This document shows, piece after piece, positions 1 to 7,775 of a DNA stretch of 10,528 nucleotides. The position numbers and the translations under genes were made by a program. Position 1 is the first letter of the stretch. Each line of letters opens with the position of its first letter. This stretch comes from Sediminibacterium sp. (GTDB taxonomy: Bacteria > Bacteroidota > Bacteroidia > Chitinophagales > Chitinophagaceae). Under the pieces are notes generated by a model. That model saw only the letters and a program-made list of their open reading frames with translations. It ran no database searches and was not told the origin of the DNA. The stretch is taken from NCBI GenBank assembly GCA_023263235.1, contig JALQXE010000020.1:1-10528 (forward strand). Reading direction: 5' to 3'.

Positions 1-1676
1 TGAATCAGGTTTTGGATGATATGGATTTGGAGCGCGAGAAAGGCATTACCATCAAGAGTCACGCCATTCAAATTAATTATATTCACAAAGGGGAAACCTA
101 TACTTTGAACTTAATTGACACCCCAGGTCACGTTGACTTTAGTTATGAAGTGAGTCGTGCCTTAGCTGCTTGTGAAGGTGCACTTTTATTGGTTGATGCA
201 TCACAAGGCATACAAGCACAAACTATTTCAAATTTATATTTAGCATTAGATAACAATTTAGAGATCATTCCAGTAATTAATAAAATTGACATGGATGGTG
301 CTAAAATTCCTGAGGTGACCGATCAAATTATTGACTTAATTGGTTGTAAACAAGAAGATATATTATTAGCCAGTGGTCGTTCAGGTATTGGAATTGAAGA
401 AATATTACAGGCAGTATGTGAGCGCATTCCTGCACCTGTTGGTGATCCTGAAGCTCCCTTACAAGCTTTAATTTTTGATAGTGTATTCAATAGTTTTAGA
501 GGTATTATAGTTTACTATAGAATTATGAATGGTGTTTTAAAGAAAAATGATAAAATACAATTTGTAGCATCGGGTAAAGATTATATTGCCGACGAAGTAG
601 GCGTTTTAAAATTAGCCATGACCCCAAAAGCAGAAGTGCGCGCAGGGGATGTAGGTTATATTATTACAGGCATAAAAAATGCGAAAGAAGTTAAAGTTGG
701 AGATACCATTACGCTTGCAAACAATCCAGGTGAAATGATTAATGGATTTGAAGAAGTAAAACCAATGGTATTTGCTGGTATATATCCAGTAAATACAGAC
801 GAGTTTGAAGAGTTGAGAGATTGTATGGATAAGTTGCAATTAAATGATGCTTCTTTAACTTTTGAATTAGAAACATCACAAGCTTTAGGTTTTGGTTTCC
901 GTTGTGGATTCTTAGGCTTATTGCATATGGAAATTATACAAGAACGTTTAGAGCGAGAGTTTAACCAAACAGTAATCACTACTGTTCCCAACGTAAGTTT
1001 TATCGCTTATACAACTAGGAAGGAAAAAATCATTGTTAACAATCCAACAGAAATGCCGGATCCTGTTAAGATAGATTACATTGAAGAACCATTTATTAGA
1101 GCACAAATTATTACCACCCCAGATTATATTGGCAATATAATTACACTGTGTTTAGGCAAACGAGGGATGTTAATTAACCAAAGTTATTTAACCCCATCCC
1201 GTGTTGAATTAATTTTTGAAATGCCATTAACGGAAATTGTATTTGACTTTTACGATAAACTAAAAAGCGGTACAAGAGGTTATGCTTCATTTGATTATAC
1301 ACAAATTGGTTTTAGAGAAGCAGATATTGTGAAAATGGATATATTGTTGAACGGTGAAAAAGTAGATGCGTTGAGTGCATTAATCCACCGTGGGAAATCT
1401 GCAGAATTTGGTCGTAAACTTTGTGAAAAATTAAAGGAGTTATTAACCAGACAGCAGTTCCAAATTGCCATTCAAGCTGCCATTGGTGCTAAAGTAGTTG
1501 CTCGTGAAAATATCTCAGCAATGCGCAAGGATGTTACTGCTAAATGTTATGGAGGTGATATTAGCCGTAAACGAAAACTATTAGAGAAGCAGAAAGAAGG
1601 TAAAAAAAGGATGCGTCAAATTGGTAATGTAGAAATTCCTCAAGAAGCTTTCTTGGCAGTATTAAAATTAGACTAA
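1..1676 (+). CDS. lepA: Elongation factor 4 (LepA), 5'-truncated by the window edge
   Basis: LepA is a ribosome-associated GTPase that binds elongating or assembling ribosomes and can promote back-translocation. The first whole codon is at base 3, and the visible protein (557 codons) opens with [18 protein letters not shown], the switch I region. About 40 residues, including the P-loop, lie outside the window. Visible landmarks are the DTPGH switch II motif (bases 117-131, with the catalytic-type His), NKID (279-290), and SGR (372-380) at the G5 position where many GTPases have SAK. The second domain and EF-G-like domains III and V follow ([26 protein letters not shown] is intact around bases 880-960). 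The LepA-specific C-terminal domain ends with [20 protein letters not shown] and [13 protein letters not shown]. The reading frame is intact to the TAA at 1674-1676. It converges on the minus-strand operon, with 20 bp between the stops. Identification is secure. Confidence 0.98.
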   Translation, partial: NQVLDDMDLEREKGITIKSHAIQINYIHKGETYTLNLIDTPGHVDFSYEVSRALAACEGALLLVDASQGIQAQTISNLYLALDNNLEIIPVINKIDMDGAKIPEVTDQIIDLIGCKQEDILLASGRSGIGIEEILQAVCERIPAPVGDPEAPLQALIFDSVFNSFRGIIVYYRIMNGVLKKNDKIQFVASGKDYIADEVGVLKLAMTPKAEVRAGDVGYIITGIKNAKEVKVGDTITLANNPGEMINGFEEVKPMVFAGIYPVNTDEFEELRDCMDKLQLNDASLTFELETSQALGFGFRCGFLGLLHMEIIQERLEREFNQTVITTVPNVSFIAYTTRKEKIIVNNPTEMPDPVKIDYIEEPFIRAQIITTPDYIGNIITLCLGKRGMLINQSYLTPSRVELIFEMPLTEIVFDFYDKLKSGTRGYASFDYTQIGFREADIVKMDILLNGEKVDALSALIHRGKSAEFGRKLCEKLKELLTRQQFQIAIQAAIGAKVVARENISAMRKDVTAKCYGGDISRKRKLLEKQKEGKKRMRQIGNVEIPQEAFLAVLKLD

Positions 1677-1682
1677 TCAAAG

Positions 1683-1726
1683 AATGGGAGGCCGGATTAT
1701 TTAGGCATACGCCATTTCCCATTTTT
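1683..1726 (+). terminator. Possible weak lepA terminator
   Basis: The 7-bp arms AATGGGA (1683-1689) and TCCCATT (1717-1723) flank a 27-nt loop, and T1722-T1726 forms a short T run. A GGC/GCC pair inside the loop (1704-1706, 1711-1713) could add a small inner stem. The hairpin would overlap the last codons of the convergent minus-strand gene. The long loop makes this a weak candidate. Confidence 0.25.
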
Positions 1727-2509
1727 CCAAATAAAGTACACTTCGTCTCCAGTAGGAACAAGTGTACTTTTTTCTTTTAAGTTATTTTCTATACTTGCTA
1801 GTTCAGAAATGATAATGGCCTTTGCTTGATTCTCATAACGAACTAAGGCATTGCTTCCTTTTTTATAAGTTAAAATAAATCTTTTTACAGGCGCTTCAGG
1901 ATAAGTATCATCAGGAGGGTATTCAAAGAAATCTCCTCCAAAAATGGGCTGTCCATTTTCAAAATGTAATACTTCAATAATTTTTTTTGTTATTTTATGA
2001 TCAAAGGCATCAAAACCTAATAGGGTATAATAAGGGTTTCCTTCAAACTCATTTTGTAAAATATCAAAATAAACAGCGCCAACCCAGTTATAATTTGTTC
2101 CTTCTATGTTGTGGGTGTTTTCAATCTCATCATTTATATCTTTCAATTGAAACAATTGAATATTCCCATCCTCACCTTTATATTGTAATATGCCTTTTTG
2201 TAAATAATGTTCGTTGCTTAAAGCTATTTGCCATGTGAACAATTTAATTTTTGCGTCTGGTGATATCACCTTACTTATAAATTGTAATGAATCGAATGAA
2301 AATTGAAATGCATTGGGCGTTGACAATGTTGTCCAAAGCATATTTGTTAAAACGCTATCTAATTTTAGTCTAATTTCAAGCGTATCATTTTCTTGAATCG
2401 AATTGGCAATTTTTTGAATAGAAGCACCTGTTGGATCCACTTGAACCTGGGCTATTAAAGATTTCGCAGAAAATAAAAAAGTGACAATAATAATTATCTG
2501 CTTTACCAT
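1697..2509 (-). CDS. Exported protein of unknown function
   Basis: This 270-residue protein belongs to no family I recognise. The N-terminus MVKQIIIIVTFLFSAKSLIAQ is a good Sec signal peptide: one basic residue, a hydrophobic core at about 4-19, and a probable cut near the Ala-Gln at 20-21. There is no lipobox cysteine, so the mature protein is probably periplasmic or loosely surface associated. The mature part has no further membrane segment. It is rich in aromatic and acidic residues (for example NPYYTLLGFDAFDHK and GGDFFEYPPDDTYPEAP) and ends in WKNGKWRMPK, which suggests a beta-rich fold. It is the last gene of the minus-strand cluster, 24 bp after the gmhB-like stop, and has no Shine-Dalgarno sequence. 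Its place behind glycan genes is only weak evidence of a role in the cell envelope. It is clearly coding; its function is unknown. Confidence 0.85.
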   Translation of the reverse strand: MVKQIIIIVTFLFSAKSLIAQVQVDPTGASIQKIANSIQENDTLEIRLKLDSVLTNMLWTTLSTPNAFQFSFDSLQFISKVISPDAKIKLFTWQIALSNEHYLQKGILQYKGEDGNIQLFQLKDINDEIENTHNIEGTNYNWVGAVYFDILQNEFEGNPYYTLLGFDAFDHKITKKIIEVLHFENGQPIFGGDFFEYPPDDTYPEAPVKRFILTYKKGSNALVRYENQAKAIIISELASIENNLKEKSTLVPTGDEVYFIWKNGKWRMPK

Positions 2510-2533
2510 ATTTAAAATTAATTCAATTTTTGG

Positions 2534-3085
2534 CTATATAGCATTTGCGAATGCTAATAAATTCTCAAAACGATAATCAATAGTTTCATGTGGGTAAGGA
2601 GTCTCAGGATGTGTTGTTGCTAAAAAAACTGTATGCATACCAGCATTTCTTCCAAAATACATGTCACTAGTTCTATTTCCCACCACAATAGATTCACTTA
2701 ATTGAATATTTGGAAAATGAGTTTTAGCTTGAAAAGCCATACCAGGTTGTGGTTTTCTATTGGGAGAGGCATTATCTAAATCTGCACAATAATAAATACG
2801 ATCAATTCGGCCTCCAGTTCTTGTAATCTCTGCTAACATTTTTTCATGAATATCAGATAAATCTTCATGTGTCATTAATCCTTTACCAATACCTTTTTGA
2901 TTGGTTGTAATAACAATTCTATTAAACTTGTTTGCCAATATGGGGAGTGCTAATAAGCTTTCTTCATAAAATTGGAATTCATCCCAATTGCGAATGTAAT
3001 CTTCCTTTTTTTCTACATTAATTACCCCATCTCTATCTAAAAATAAAGTCCAGTCAGGGTTAATATTTGTAAGTTGAAATGACAT
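2534..3085 (-). CDS. gmhB: D-glycero-D-manno-heptose 1,7-bisphosphate 7-phosphatase-like HAD protein
   Basis: A 183-residue HAD-family phosphatase (subclass IIIA), close to the usual GmhB length. GmhB removes the 7-phosphate of heptose bisphosphate on the way to ADP- or GDP-activated heptose. Visible motifs: FLDRDGVIN with nucleophile D17 and general acid/base D19; ITTNQKGIG with T60/T61 (motif II); RKPQPG with K111 (motif III); VGNRTSD at 135-141 (motif IV). Two features differ from the E. coli-type enzyme. The first acidic position of motif IV is N137, although D141 is kept. The usual zinc loop of CxH plus CxC is reduced to a single Cys (C100) followed by ADLDNASPNRKP. The gene starts 3 bp after the gmhA stop, which strongly supports a heptose pathway role. 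The Bacteroides thetaiotaomicron GmhB is known to prefer the alpha anomer (GDP-heptose route); the preference here cannot be read from sequence. A related HAD-IIIA sugar phosphatase activity is the main alternative. Confidence 0.85.
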   Translation of the reverse strand: MSFQLTNINPDWTLFLDRDGVINVEKKEDYIRNWDEFQFYEESLLALPILANKFNRIVITTNQKGIGKGLMTHEDLSDIHEKMLAEITRTGGRIDRIYYCADLDNASPNRKPQPGMAFQAKTHFPNIQLSESIVVGNRTSDMYFGRNAGMHTVFLATTHPETPYPHETIDYRFENLLAFANAI

Positions 3086-3088
3086 TAA

Positions 3089-3670
3089 TTATTCACCAAA
3101 AATATTTATCTCAACGAGTTCGCAAATAATATGGCCCACTAAAATATGTGACTCTTGTATTCTTGGGGTAGTATTTGAAGGTACATTAATTAAGTAGTCG
3201 CTTAATTCTTTCATTTTACCACCTTTTTCACCAGTAAAGCCAATGGTAATAACACCTATTGTTTTTGCCATTTCAAATGCTTTAACAATATTGCCTGAAT
3301 TGCCCGATGTGCTGATGCCTACTAAAACATCACCTGGTTTAGCCAATCCCTCTAATAAGCGTGCATATATTACATCATAACTATAATCGTTAGCTACTGC
3401 CGTTAAATAGGAGCTATTACAGTGTAGTGCATCTGAAGGTAATGCCTTACGATCCTTGTAAAAACGACCTGAAAATTCAGCTGCTAAATGTTGAGCATCT
3501 GCAGCACTTCCGCCATTTCCCGCAAAATACACCGCATTACCATTTTGAAATGCCTTGGTAATTATATCCGTAACGGTTTGTATCTGTTGTACTAACAATT
3601 CGTTTGATAGTAAATTTTGCTTTACATCTATTGATGCTTTAATGATATCTTTTATGGATTGAATTGACAT
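3089..3670 (-). CDS. gmhA: Sedoheptulose 7-phosphate isomerase (phosphoheptose isomerase)
   Basis: GmhA converts sedoheptulose 7-phosphate to D-glycero-D-manno-heptose 7-phosphate, the first step of nucleotide-heptose synthesis in the cytoplasm. The 193-residue length matches the family. A single SIS domain is visible: FAGNGGSAADAQHLAAEFSGRF (49-70) forms the phosphate loop, and ISTSGNSGNIVKA (119-131) is the second sugar-phosphate binding turn. E65 and H180, in EFSGRF and ILVGHIICELVE, fall at the same positions as the catalytic Glu and His of the E. coli enzyme. RIQESH (170-175) is also conserved. The ATG at 3668-3670 gives the normal family N-terminus. It lies 22 bp after the upstream glycosyltransferase and 3 bp before the gmhB-like gene. 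No heptose kinase or nucleotidyltransferase is in the window, so those steps must be encoded elsewhere. Confidence 0.95.
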   Translation of the reverse strand: MSIQSIKDIIKASIDVKQNLLSNELLVQQIQTVTDIITKAFQNGNAVYFAGNGGSAADAQHLAAEFSGRFYKDRKALPSDALHCNSSYLTAVANDYSYDVIYARLLEGLAKPGDVLVGISTSGNSGNIVKAFEMAKTIGVITIGFTGEKGGKMKELSDYLINVPSNTTPRIQESHILVGHIICELVEINIFGE

Positions 3671-3692
3671 GGTATAAAAGTATTAAATAAGT

Positions 3693-4823
3693 TTAAATTA
3701 TTTTGTATAAAGCTAAAAATTGATCTGCCATTTGCGACCAACTATATTTCTTCTTTTCTGCTTTAAGGTTCTCAGCATAAAATTCAGTGCCTTTTGAATA
3801 TAGCTTTTCAATGCCTTCTGCAATGGATGTAATATTAGGTTCAACAACCACACCTACTTTATCATTAGGAACTGAATCGGCTAATGCACCCACATTGGTA
3901 ACCAACATTGGTTTTTCAAAATGATAGGCTAGGGGTGTTACGCCACTTTGGGTTGCATTTTTATAAGGTTGTATAATAAAGTCTGCTGCACACACATAAT
4001 TTTTAACTTCATTGTCTGGGACAAAAGAATTGTTAATTATGACTTTCTCCTGTAAACCTAATTTATTTATTAAATCATAGTAAGGTTGCGCTATTTCATA
4101 AAATTCACCCACTATCAATAATTTAATATTTAATTGCTTTATGTTTTCTATTGCCATTGCATTTAACAATAAATCCAATCCCTTGTATTGACGAATAAAA
4201 CCAAAAAATAAAATTATTTTTTCTTCATTTCCAATACCTAATATATTTCTGGCAGCTTGTTTTGATATGGGTTCACCAAAATGATTAAAAATTGGATGGG
4301 GTGTCATCACATTTGGTTTAGCACTAAATGTTTTAACATCCGTTGTTACTTTATTGCTCATGGTTAAAAAGCCGTCCACAGATTTAGCAAAGTAACTTGT
4401 AAGTATTTTATCTCCAAACCTTTTTTCATGGGGAATCATATTGTCAACGATGGAAATAATTTTAGTATGCTTATTCGATCTTATAATTCTACATATGGAA
4501 CCTAAACAGGGGGCTAAAAAAGGTATCCAATACCTAACTATAATTAAATCTGGTTTTTCACTTTTTAATCGAAGACCCACTTTAATCCAATTGAATGGAT
4601 TTATAGCGTTGATTCCTGACCTTATAACTAAATTTTTTGGCGCAGGATCATTTGAATATTGTGAGGTTCCGGGAAATAAAAAGGAGGGGTATTGTAACGA
4701 AAATGTTTCAATCCTTGTACTTATGCCTTTTTCATTAAATGTTGTAGCTAATTGATGGTCAAAAGCTGCAAGGCCTCCTCTTAAAGGCCAAGCGGGGCCT
4801 ATTATAACCAATGACTTTACCAT
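3693..4823 (-). CDS. Glycosyltransferase, family 4 (GT-B fold)
   Basis: A 376-residue soluble or membrane-associated retaining glycosyltransferase. The N-terminal half opens with IIGPAWPLRGGLAAFDHQLA, a glycine-rich acceptor-side loop typical of GT4 enzymes. The C-terminal Rossmann domain (about 200-350) has KIILFFGFIRQYKGLDLLLNAM, the phosphate-contacting FGxxRxxKG segment. It then has LLIVGEF, FVPDNEVKNYVCAADFIIQPY and TQSGVTPLAYHFEKPMLVTNVGA, which stands where many family members carry the E-x7-E motif; the first Glu appears replaced by the SG turn. Its start overlaps the end of the upstream GT2 gene by 7 bp (4817-4823), so translation is probably coupled. With the neighbouring gmhA and gmhB-like genes it plausibly adds a sugar, perhaps a heptose, to lipopolysaccharide or another envelope glycan. 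Donor and acceptor cannot be read from sequence. Confidence 0.9.
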   Translation of the reverse strand: MVKSLVIIGPAWPLRGGLAAFDHQLATTFNEKGISTRIETFSLQYPSFLFPGTSQYSNDPAPKNLVIRSGINAINPFNWIKVGLRLKSEKPDLIIVRYWIPFLAPCLGSICRIIRSNKHTKIISIVDNMIPHEKRFGDKILTSYFAKSVDGFLTMSNKVTTDVKTFSAKPNVMTPHPIFNHFGEPISKQAARNILGIGNEEKIILFFGFIRQYKGLDLLLNAMAIENIKQLNIKLLIVGEFYEIAQPYYDLINKLGLQEKVIINNSFVPDNEVKNYVCAADFIIQPYKNATQSGVTPLAYHFEKPMLVTNVGALADSVPNDKVGVVVEPNITSIAEGIEKLYSKGTEFYAENLKAEKKKYSWSQMADQFLALYKII

Positions 4824-5758
4824 CCTAATTTCTCGGAAATTAAATAAGTATTTCTATCTGGTGCGTTTCTATTAACTAACTCTGCAACAAATCCAGCTAA
4901 AAATAATTGTACACCAATAATCATAGAAGTAAGGGCTATATAAAATGCTGGTTTATTGGTAATACTGGTGTCTGGGTACAAAAATTTTGAGATAGTTATA
5001 TATCCTACAGATCCAAATCCAATAAGGAAAAATAAAGTACCAATAAGTCCAAAAAACTGCATTGGCTTTTTACCAAATTTTGATAAAAATTGAATAGTCA
5101 TTAAATCTAAGAATCCATTTATAAATCTTTCCCATCCAAATTTAGTGGTACCATATTTTCTAGCCTGATGTACAACAACTTTCTCGCCAATTTTTTTAAA
5201 TCCTGCCCATTTTGCAAGGATGGGTATATAACGATGCATTTCACCAAAAACTTCGATACTTTTTACCACTTTAAGCTGATAGGCTTTAATGCCACAATTG
5301 AAATCATGTAAATGAATACCAGAACTTCTTCTCGCAACTGCATTGTAAATTTTAGAAGGAATATTTTTTGTAAAAGTGTTATCGTAACGTTTCTTTTTCC
5401 AACCACTTACTAAATGATATCCTTGGTTTACAATCATGTCATAAAATTCAGGGATCTCATCGGGAGCGTCTTGTAAATCTGCATCCATGGTTACCACAAC
5501 GTCACCTTGAGCTGCTTTAAACCCTTCATTCAAGGCAGCTGACTTTCCATAGTTTCTTTGGAAACGAATGCCTTTTAATGAATTATAATTTGTTCTTAAT
5601 TTTTCAATTACCATCCAGCTGTCATCATCACTACCATCATCTACCATAATTACTTCATAACTAAAATGATGATCCTGCATTACACGATCAATCCATTGCA
5701 TTAATTCAGGAAGTGAATCTGCTTCGTTATACAATGGTATGATTACGGAAATTTGCAT
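4817..5758 (-). CDS. Polyprenyl-phosphate glycosyltransferase, family 2 (GtrB/DPM1-like)
   Basis: A 313-residue inverting GT-A glycosyltransferase. VIIPLYNEADSL (5-16) begins the nucleotide-binding fold; MVDDGSDDDSW (38-48) and VTMDADLQDAPDEIP (89-103), with the metal-binding DAD at 92-94, complete the catalytic core. Two membrane helices follow, at about 234-257 and 272-295, the layout of GtrB and similar enzymes that load a sugar from a nucleotide donor onto undecaprenyl phosphate at the inner face of the membrane. HDFNCGIKAY and RKYGTTKFGW are also typical of this subgroup. Length and topology fit the family. It starts 19 bp after the DUF4199 stop and overlaps the next gene by 7 bp. The likely role is providing a lipid-linked sugar for glycan or lipid A modification. 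The sugar is unknown. Confidence 0.93.
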   Translation of the reverse strand: MQISVIIPLYNEADSLPELMQWIDRVMQDHHFSYEVIMVDDGSDDDSWMVIEKLRTNYNSLKGIRFQRNYGKSAALNEGFKAAQGDVVVTMDADLQDAPDEIPEFYDMIVNQGYHLVSGWKKKRYDNTFTKNIPSKIYNAVARRSSGIHLHDFNCGIKAYQLKVVKSIEVFGEMHRYIPILAKWAGFKKIGEKVVVHQARKYGTTKFGWERFINGFLDLMTIQFLSKFGKKPMQFFGLIGTLFFLIGFGSVGYITISKFLYPDTSITNKPAFYIALTSMIIGVQLFLAGFVAELVNRNAPDRNTYLISEKLGW

Positions 5759-5777
5759 GTGGTTATTGTTGTGCTAG

Positions 5778-6293
5778 TTATGATTGATTTTCAAAAGGGT
5801 TGGTATTCTTTTTTGCAACGCCTGCACCAATTAGTGAACCAATTAAACCTAAAAAACCAGTTCCTATAATGGTTCCTCCAATGGCAAATGGAATAAAGTA
5901 TTTTCTTGTCATATTTGCTCCTTGTTCAATCATCTCATCAGTCATTTTAGGGTTCTTCATCATTTGTTTTCTGGAGATTTCCACTACTTTTTCAACCATG
6001 TCTGGATAGATAAATTTAATTGCTACATAATTAAAAATACATGTAATTACGATTACTACAGCTGTAGTTTTAAAACCATGTGCAAATACATTTCCAAAAG
6101 TAACTTGGTTTTTGTTTTCGTTTGAAAATAAAATAGCACCATAAATTAATGCACCTAAAAATATTGCATAATTTAAATAGCTAAGTGCCGACATTTCATA
6201 TAAATTGAAAACATATACTACTACTGAAAAAATGATGGAGATAACGCTTAATATAATACCCTTTACAATGTGACTAGTTACTTGGTTTTCCAT
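5778..6293 (-). CDS. DUF4199 family membrane protein
   Basis: A 171-residue integral membrane protein with four predicted helices (about 8-29, 38-57, 73-95 and 133-159). Between helices 3 and 4 is a charged stretch (MVEKVVEISRKQMMKNPKMTDEMIEQGANM) rich in Met, Lys and Glu. The pattern, including VTFGNVFAHGFKTT and the Gly-rich last helix (IGGTIIGTGFLGLIGSLIGAG), matches my recollection of DUF4199, a family largely restricted to Bacteroidota and of unknown function. It sits between the dihydroorotase-like gene (34 bp upstream) and the GT2 gene (19 bp downstream), so it is co-transcribed with them. A structural or helper role for the membrane glycosyltransferase is possible but is only a guess from position. 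Confidence 0.85.
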   Translation of the reverse strand: MENQVTSHIVKGIILSVISIIFSVVVYVFNLYEMSALSYLNYAIFLGALIYGAILFSNENKNQVTFGNVFAHGFKTTAVVIVITCIFNYVAIKFIYPDMVEKVVEISRKQMMKNPKMTDEMIEQGANMTRKYFIPFAIGGTIIGTGFLGLIGSLIGAGVAKKNTNPFENQS

Positions 6294-6314
6294 TTTTTTT
6301 ATTTATTTTTTTTT
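6294..6314 (-). promoter_or_regulatory. A-rich leader directly upstream of the DUF4199 start
   Basis: On the coding (minus) strand, 19 of the 21 bases before the ATG are A. No Shine-Dalgarno sequence is present. A-rich leaders of this kind are known to favour initiation in Bacteroidota, whose ribosomes rely little on Shine-Dalgarno pairing. The long A runs (9 and 7) could also be slippage sites. The function is inferred from composition and position. Confidence 0.4.
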
Positions 6315-6327
6315 GCGTAATTATAAA

Positions 6328-7593
6328 TTAAGCTATAAGATTTGCCTTTCCTTTTGAGTAAGTTGCAATTATTTTAGCATTCAATGTAATGTCCCAAAAT
6401 GGGGAATTTGCCGACTTGCTTTTTGAGTCTTTCACATTCATACAAGTGGTTTTTGTGCTTGTGAATATGGTTAATTCAGCTTCATTTTCTTCTTGAATTG
6501 TAGCCTTTGGTAAATTAAATATTTGTCTCGCATTTGTAGAGAATAATGCAGCAATTTTATCTGATGCTAATTTTGGCAATAGATGTTGAACTGTAGCAAA
6601 AGTTGTTTCAATACTAGCAATTCCTGCTTTTGCATTTTCAAATTCAACTGTTTTGCCATCCCAGTCCTGAGGTATATGATGCGCGCTTATGCAATCAACT
6701 GTTCCATTTTCAACTGCTTTTAATAAAGCAGTTTGATCTTGTTTAGTTCTAAGAGGAGGAAATACTTTTAATAAAGTATCATAGTTGATTAAATCATCTT
6801 CGGTAAAAAATAAGTGATAAGGTGTTACGCTACAAGTAATTTGTAGTCCTTCTTTCTTAGCTTCAGTTATTAATTCTATACCTTTTGCAGTACTGACACT
6901 TGTGATATGCAATTTTGATTTTGTGTATCTTAAAAGTTCTATATCTCTTGAAATAATTAATTCTTCGGCAATAGCTGGAATACCAGGTAATCCCAATTTT
7001 GTTGAAACTATTCCTTCATTCATAAGACCCAAACTCCCTAAACTTTTATCAATTGGCATTTGAATGGCCACACCATCAAAAGCTTTTACATATTGCAAAG
7101 CTTTAAGAAATAATAAAGTAGATTGAACAGGATAAAGCCCGTCACTAAAAGCAACAGCACCATTGGTATGCATGTCAATCATCTCTGCTAAATCTTTTCC
7201 TTCTATTTTTTTTGAAATAGCACCTATGGGTAAAACATGTATTGGTAAATCCTGGCTATGTTGTTTAACATAAGTAACCTGTGATTTTGTATCCACTACA
7301 GGTTGTGTATTAGGTAAGGTAAAAACAGTTGTAAAACCACCTTGCATAGCTGCTGCTGCACCGGAGTGTAAGGTTTCACGATTTTCCATACCAGGATCAC
7401 AAAAATGAACAAAAGGATCTACAAAACCTGGGCTGACGATGCAGTCCTTAGCATCAATAGTTTGGTCTGCCTTTACGGTACAGTTGTTGGTAATAGAAAC
7501 GATTTTGTGATTGTCTAAGAGAATATCTTTGATTTTGCCGTTAAAAGGCGAATGAACATCTGCAATTTTGACCTGCTTGATTAAGGTTGTCAT
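6328..7593 (-). CDS. Dihydroorotase-like protein with degenerate active site
   Basis: A 421-residue amidohydrolase-fold protein clearly related to class I dihydroorotase (PyrC), which forms dihydroorotate in pyrimidine synthesis. It keeps the scaffold: GFVDPFVHFCDPG (56-68), GGFTTVFTLPNTQPV (85-99), GAVAFSDG, NEGIVSTKLGLPGIPAIAEE, VFPPLR, and GIASIET near 324-330. The ligands of active enzymes are largely missing. The HxH motif is FVH (F61; H63 kept) and the following Arg is C65. The usual HVST is SVST (S232), the TDHAP motif is AHHIP (H305 for Asp), and no His is visible where HxED normally occurs (QMPID, 178-182). D151 remains. It is therefore probably not a standard dihydroorotase. It may be a structural partner, as the inactive PyrC' proteins are for aspartate transcarbamoylase, or may have a new activity. 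The ATG at 7591-7593 gives the normal family N-terminus; the open frame continues upstream, but only through the tRNA gene. It is the first gene of the minus-strand operon. Confidence 0.88.
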   Translation of the reverse strand: MTTLIKQVKIADVHSPFNGKIKDILLDNHKIVSITNNCTVKADQTIDAKDCIVSPGFVDPFVHFCDPGMENRETLHSGAAAAMQGGFTTVFTLPNTQPVVDTKSQVTYVKQHSQDLPIHVLPIGAISKKIEGKDLAEMIDMHTNGAVAFSDGLYPVQSTLLFLKALQYVKAFDGVAIQMPIDKSLGSLGLMNEGIVSTKLGLPGIPAIAEELIISRDIELLRYTKSKLHITSVSTAKGIELITEAKKEGLQITCSVTPYHLFFTEDDLINYDTLLKVFPPLRTKQDQTALLKAVENGTVDCISAHHIPQDWDGKTVEFENAKAGIASIETTFATVQHLLPKLASDKIAALFSTNARQIFNLPKATIQEENEAELTIFTSTKTTCMNVKDSKSKSANSPFWDITLNAKIIATYSKGKANLIA

Positions 7594-7598
7594 TAAGT

Positions 7599-7606
7599 CA
7601 ATAATA
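7599..7606 (-). promoter_or_regulatory. Possible -7 element for the minus-strand operon
   Basis: On the minus strand this reads TATTATTG, a 7/8 match to TAnnTTTG, ending 5 bases before the ATG of the dihydroorotase-like gene. I see no clear -33 TTTG at the right spacing. If used, the mRNA would have little or no leader. Weak evidence. Confidence 0.2.
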
Positions 7607-7643
7607 TTTGATGCAATATACCTCGTTTTTTTCGATTTGGGGC

Positions 7644-7651
7644 TATATTTG
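7644..7651 (+). promoter_or_regulatory. Bacteroidota -7 promoter element of tRNA-Pro
   Basis: TATATTTG is a perfect match to the Bacteroidota primary-sigma -7 consensus TAnnTTTG, and lies 41 bp before the tRNA. A T-rich stretch at 7625-7632 is at roughly the -33 distance but is not a clean TTTG. The element sits in the loop of a 7-bp inverted repeat (TTTGGGG 7636-7642, CCCCAAA 7654-7660). Transcription would begin around 7656-7660. Confidence 0.6.
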
Positions 7652-7692
7652 CACCCCAAAAACCGTGATTTTGTATAGAAATCAGGTAAAAT

Positions 7693-7769
7693 CGGGTGGT
7701 AGCGCAGTCCGGTAGCGTACACGTCTGGGGGGCGTGTGGTCGCAGGTTCAAATCCTGTCCACCCGACCA
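7693..7769 (+). tRNA. tRNA-Pro (anticodon GGG)
   Basis: A complete 77-nt cloverleaf with an encoded CCA end. The acceptor stem CGGGTGG (7693-7699) pairs perfectly with CCACCCG (7759-7765); A7766 is the discriminator base and CCA is 7767-7769. The D stem is GCGC/GCGT, with AGTCCGGTA in the loop. The anticodon stem CACGT/GCGTG encloses the 7-nt loop CTGGGGG, giving anticodon GGG at 7727-7729, which reads CCC and CCU proline codons. The variable loop is TGGTC. The T stem GCAGG/CCTGT has the loop TTCAAAT. The CGGG-type acceptor start is characteristic of bacterial tRNA-Pro. It has its own promoter and is divergent from the operon to the left. Confidence 0.98.
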
Positions 7770-7775
7770 AAAAAG

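Noticed and set aside
656..991. Minus-strand open frame of 111 codons inside lepA
   Set aside because: It is fully antisense to the conserved lepA frame and its product lacks any family resemblance, so it is a shadow.
4441..4755. Plus-strand open frame of 104 codons inside the GT4 gene
   Set aside because: It lies opposite a clearly conserved glycosyltransferase and has no promoter or protein features of its own.
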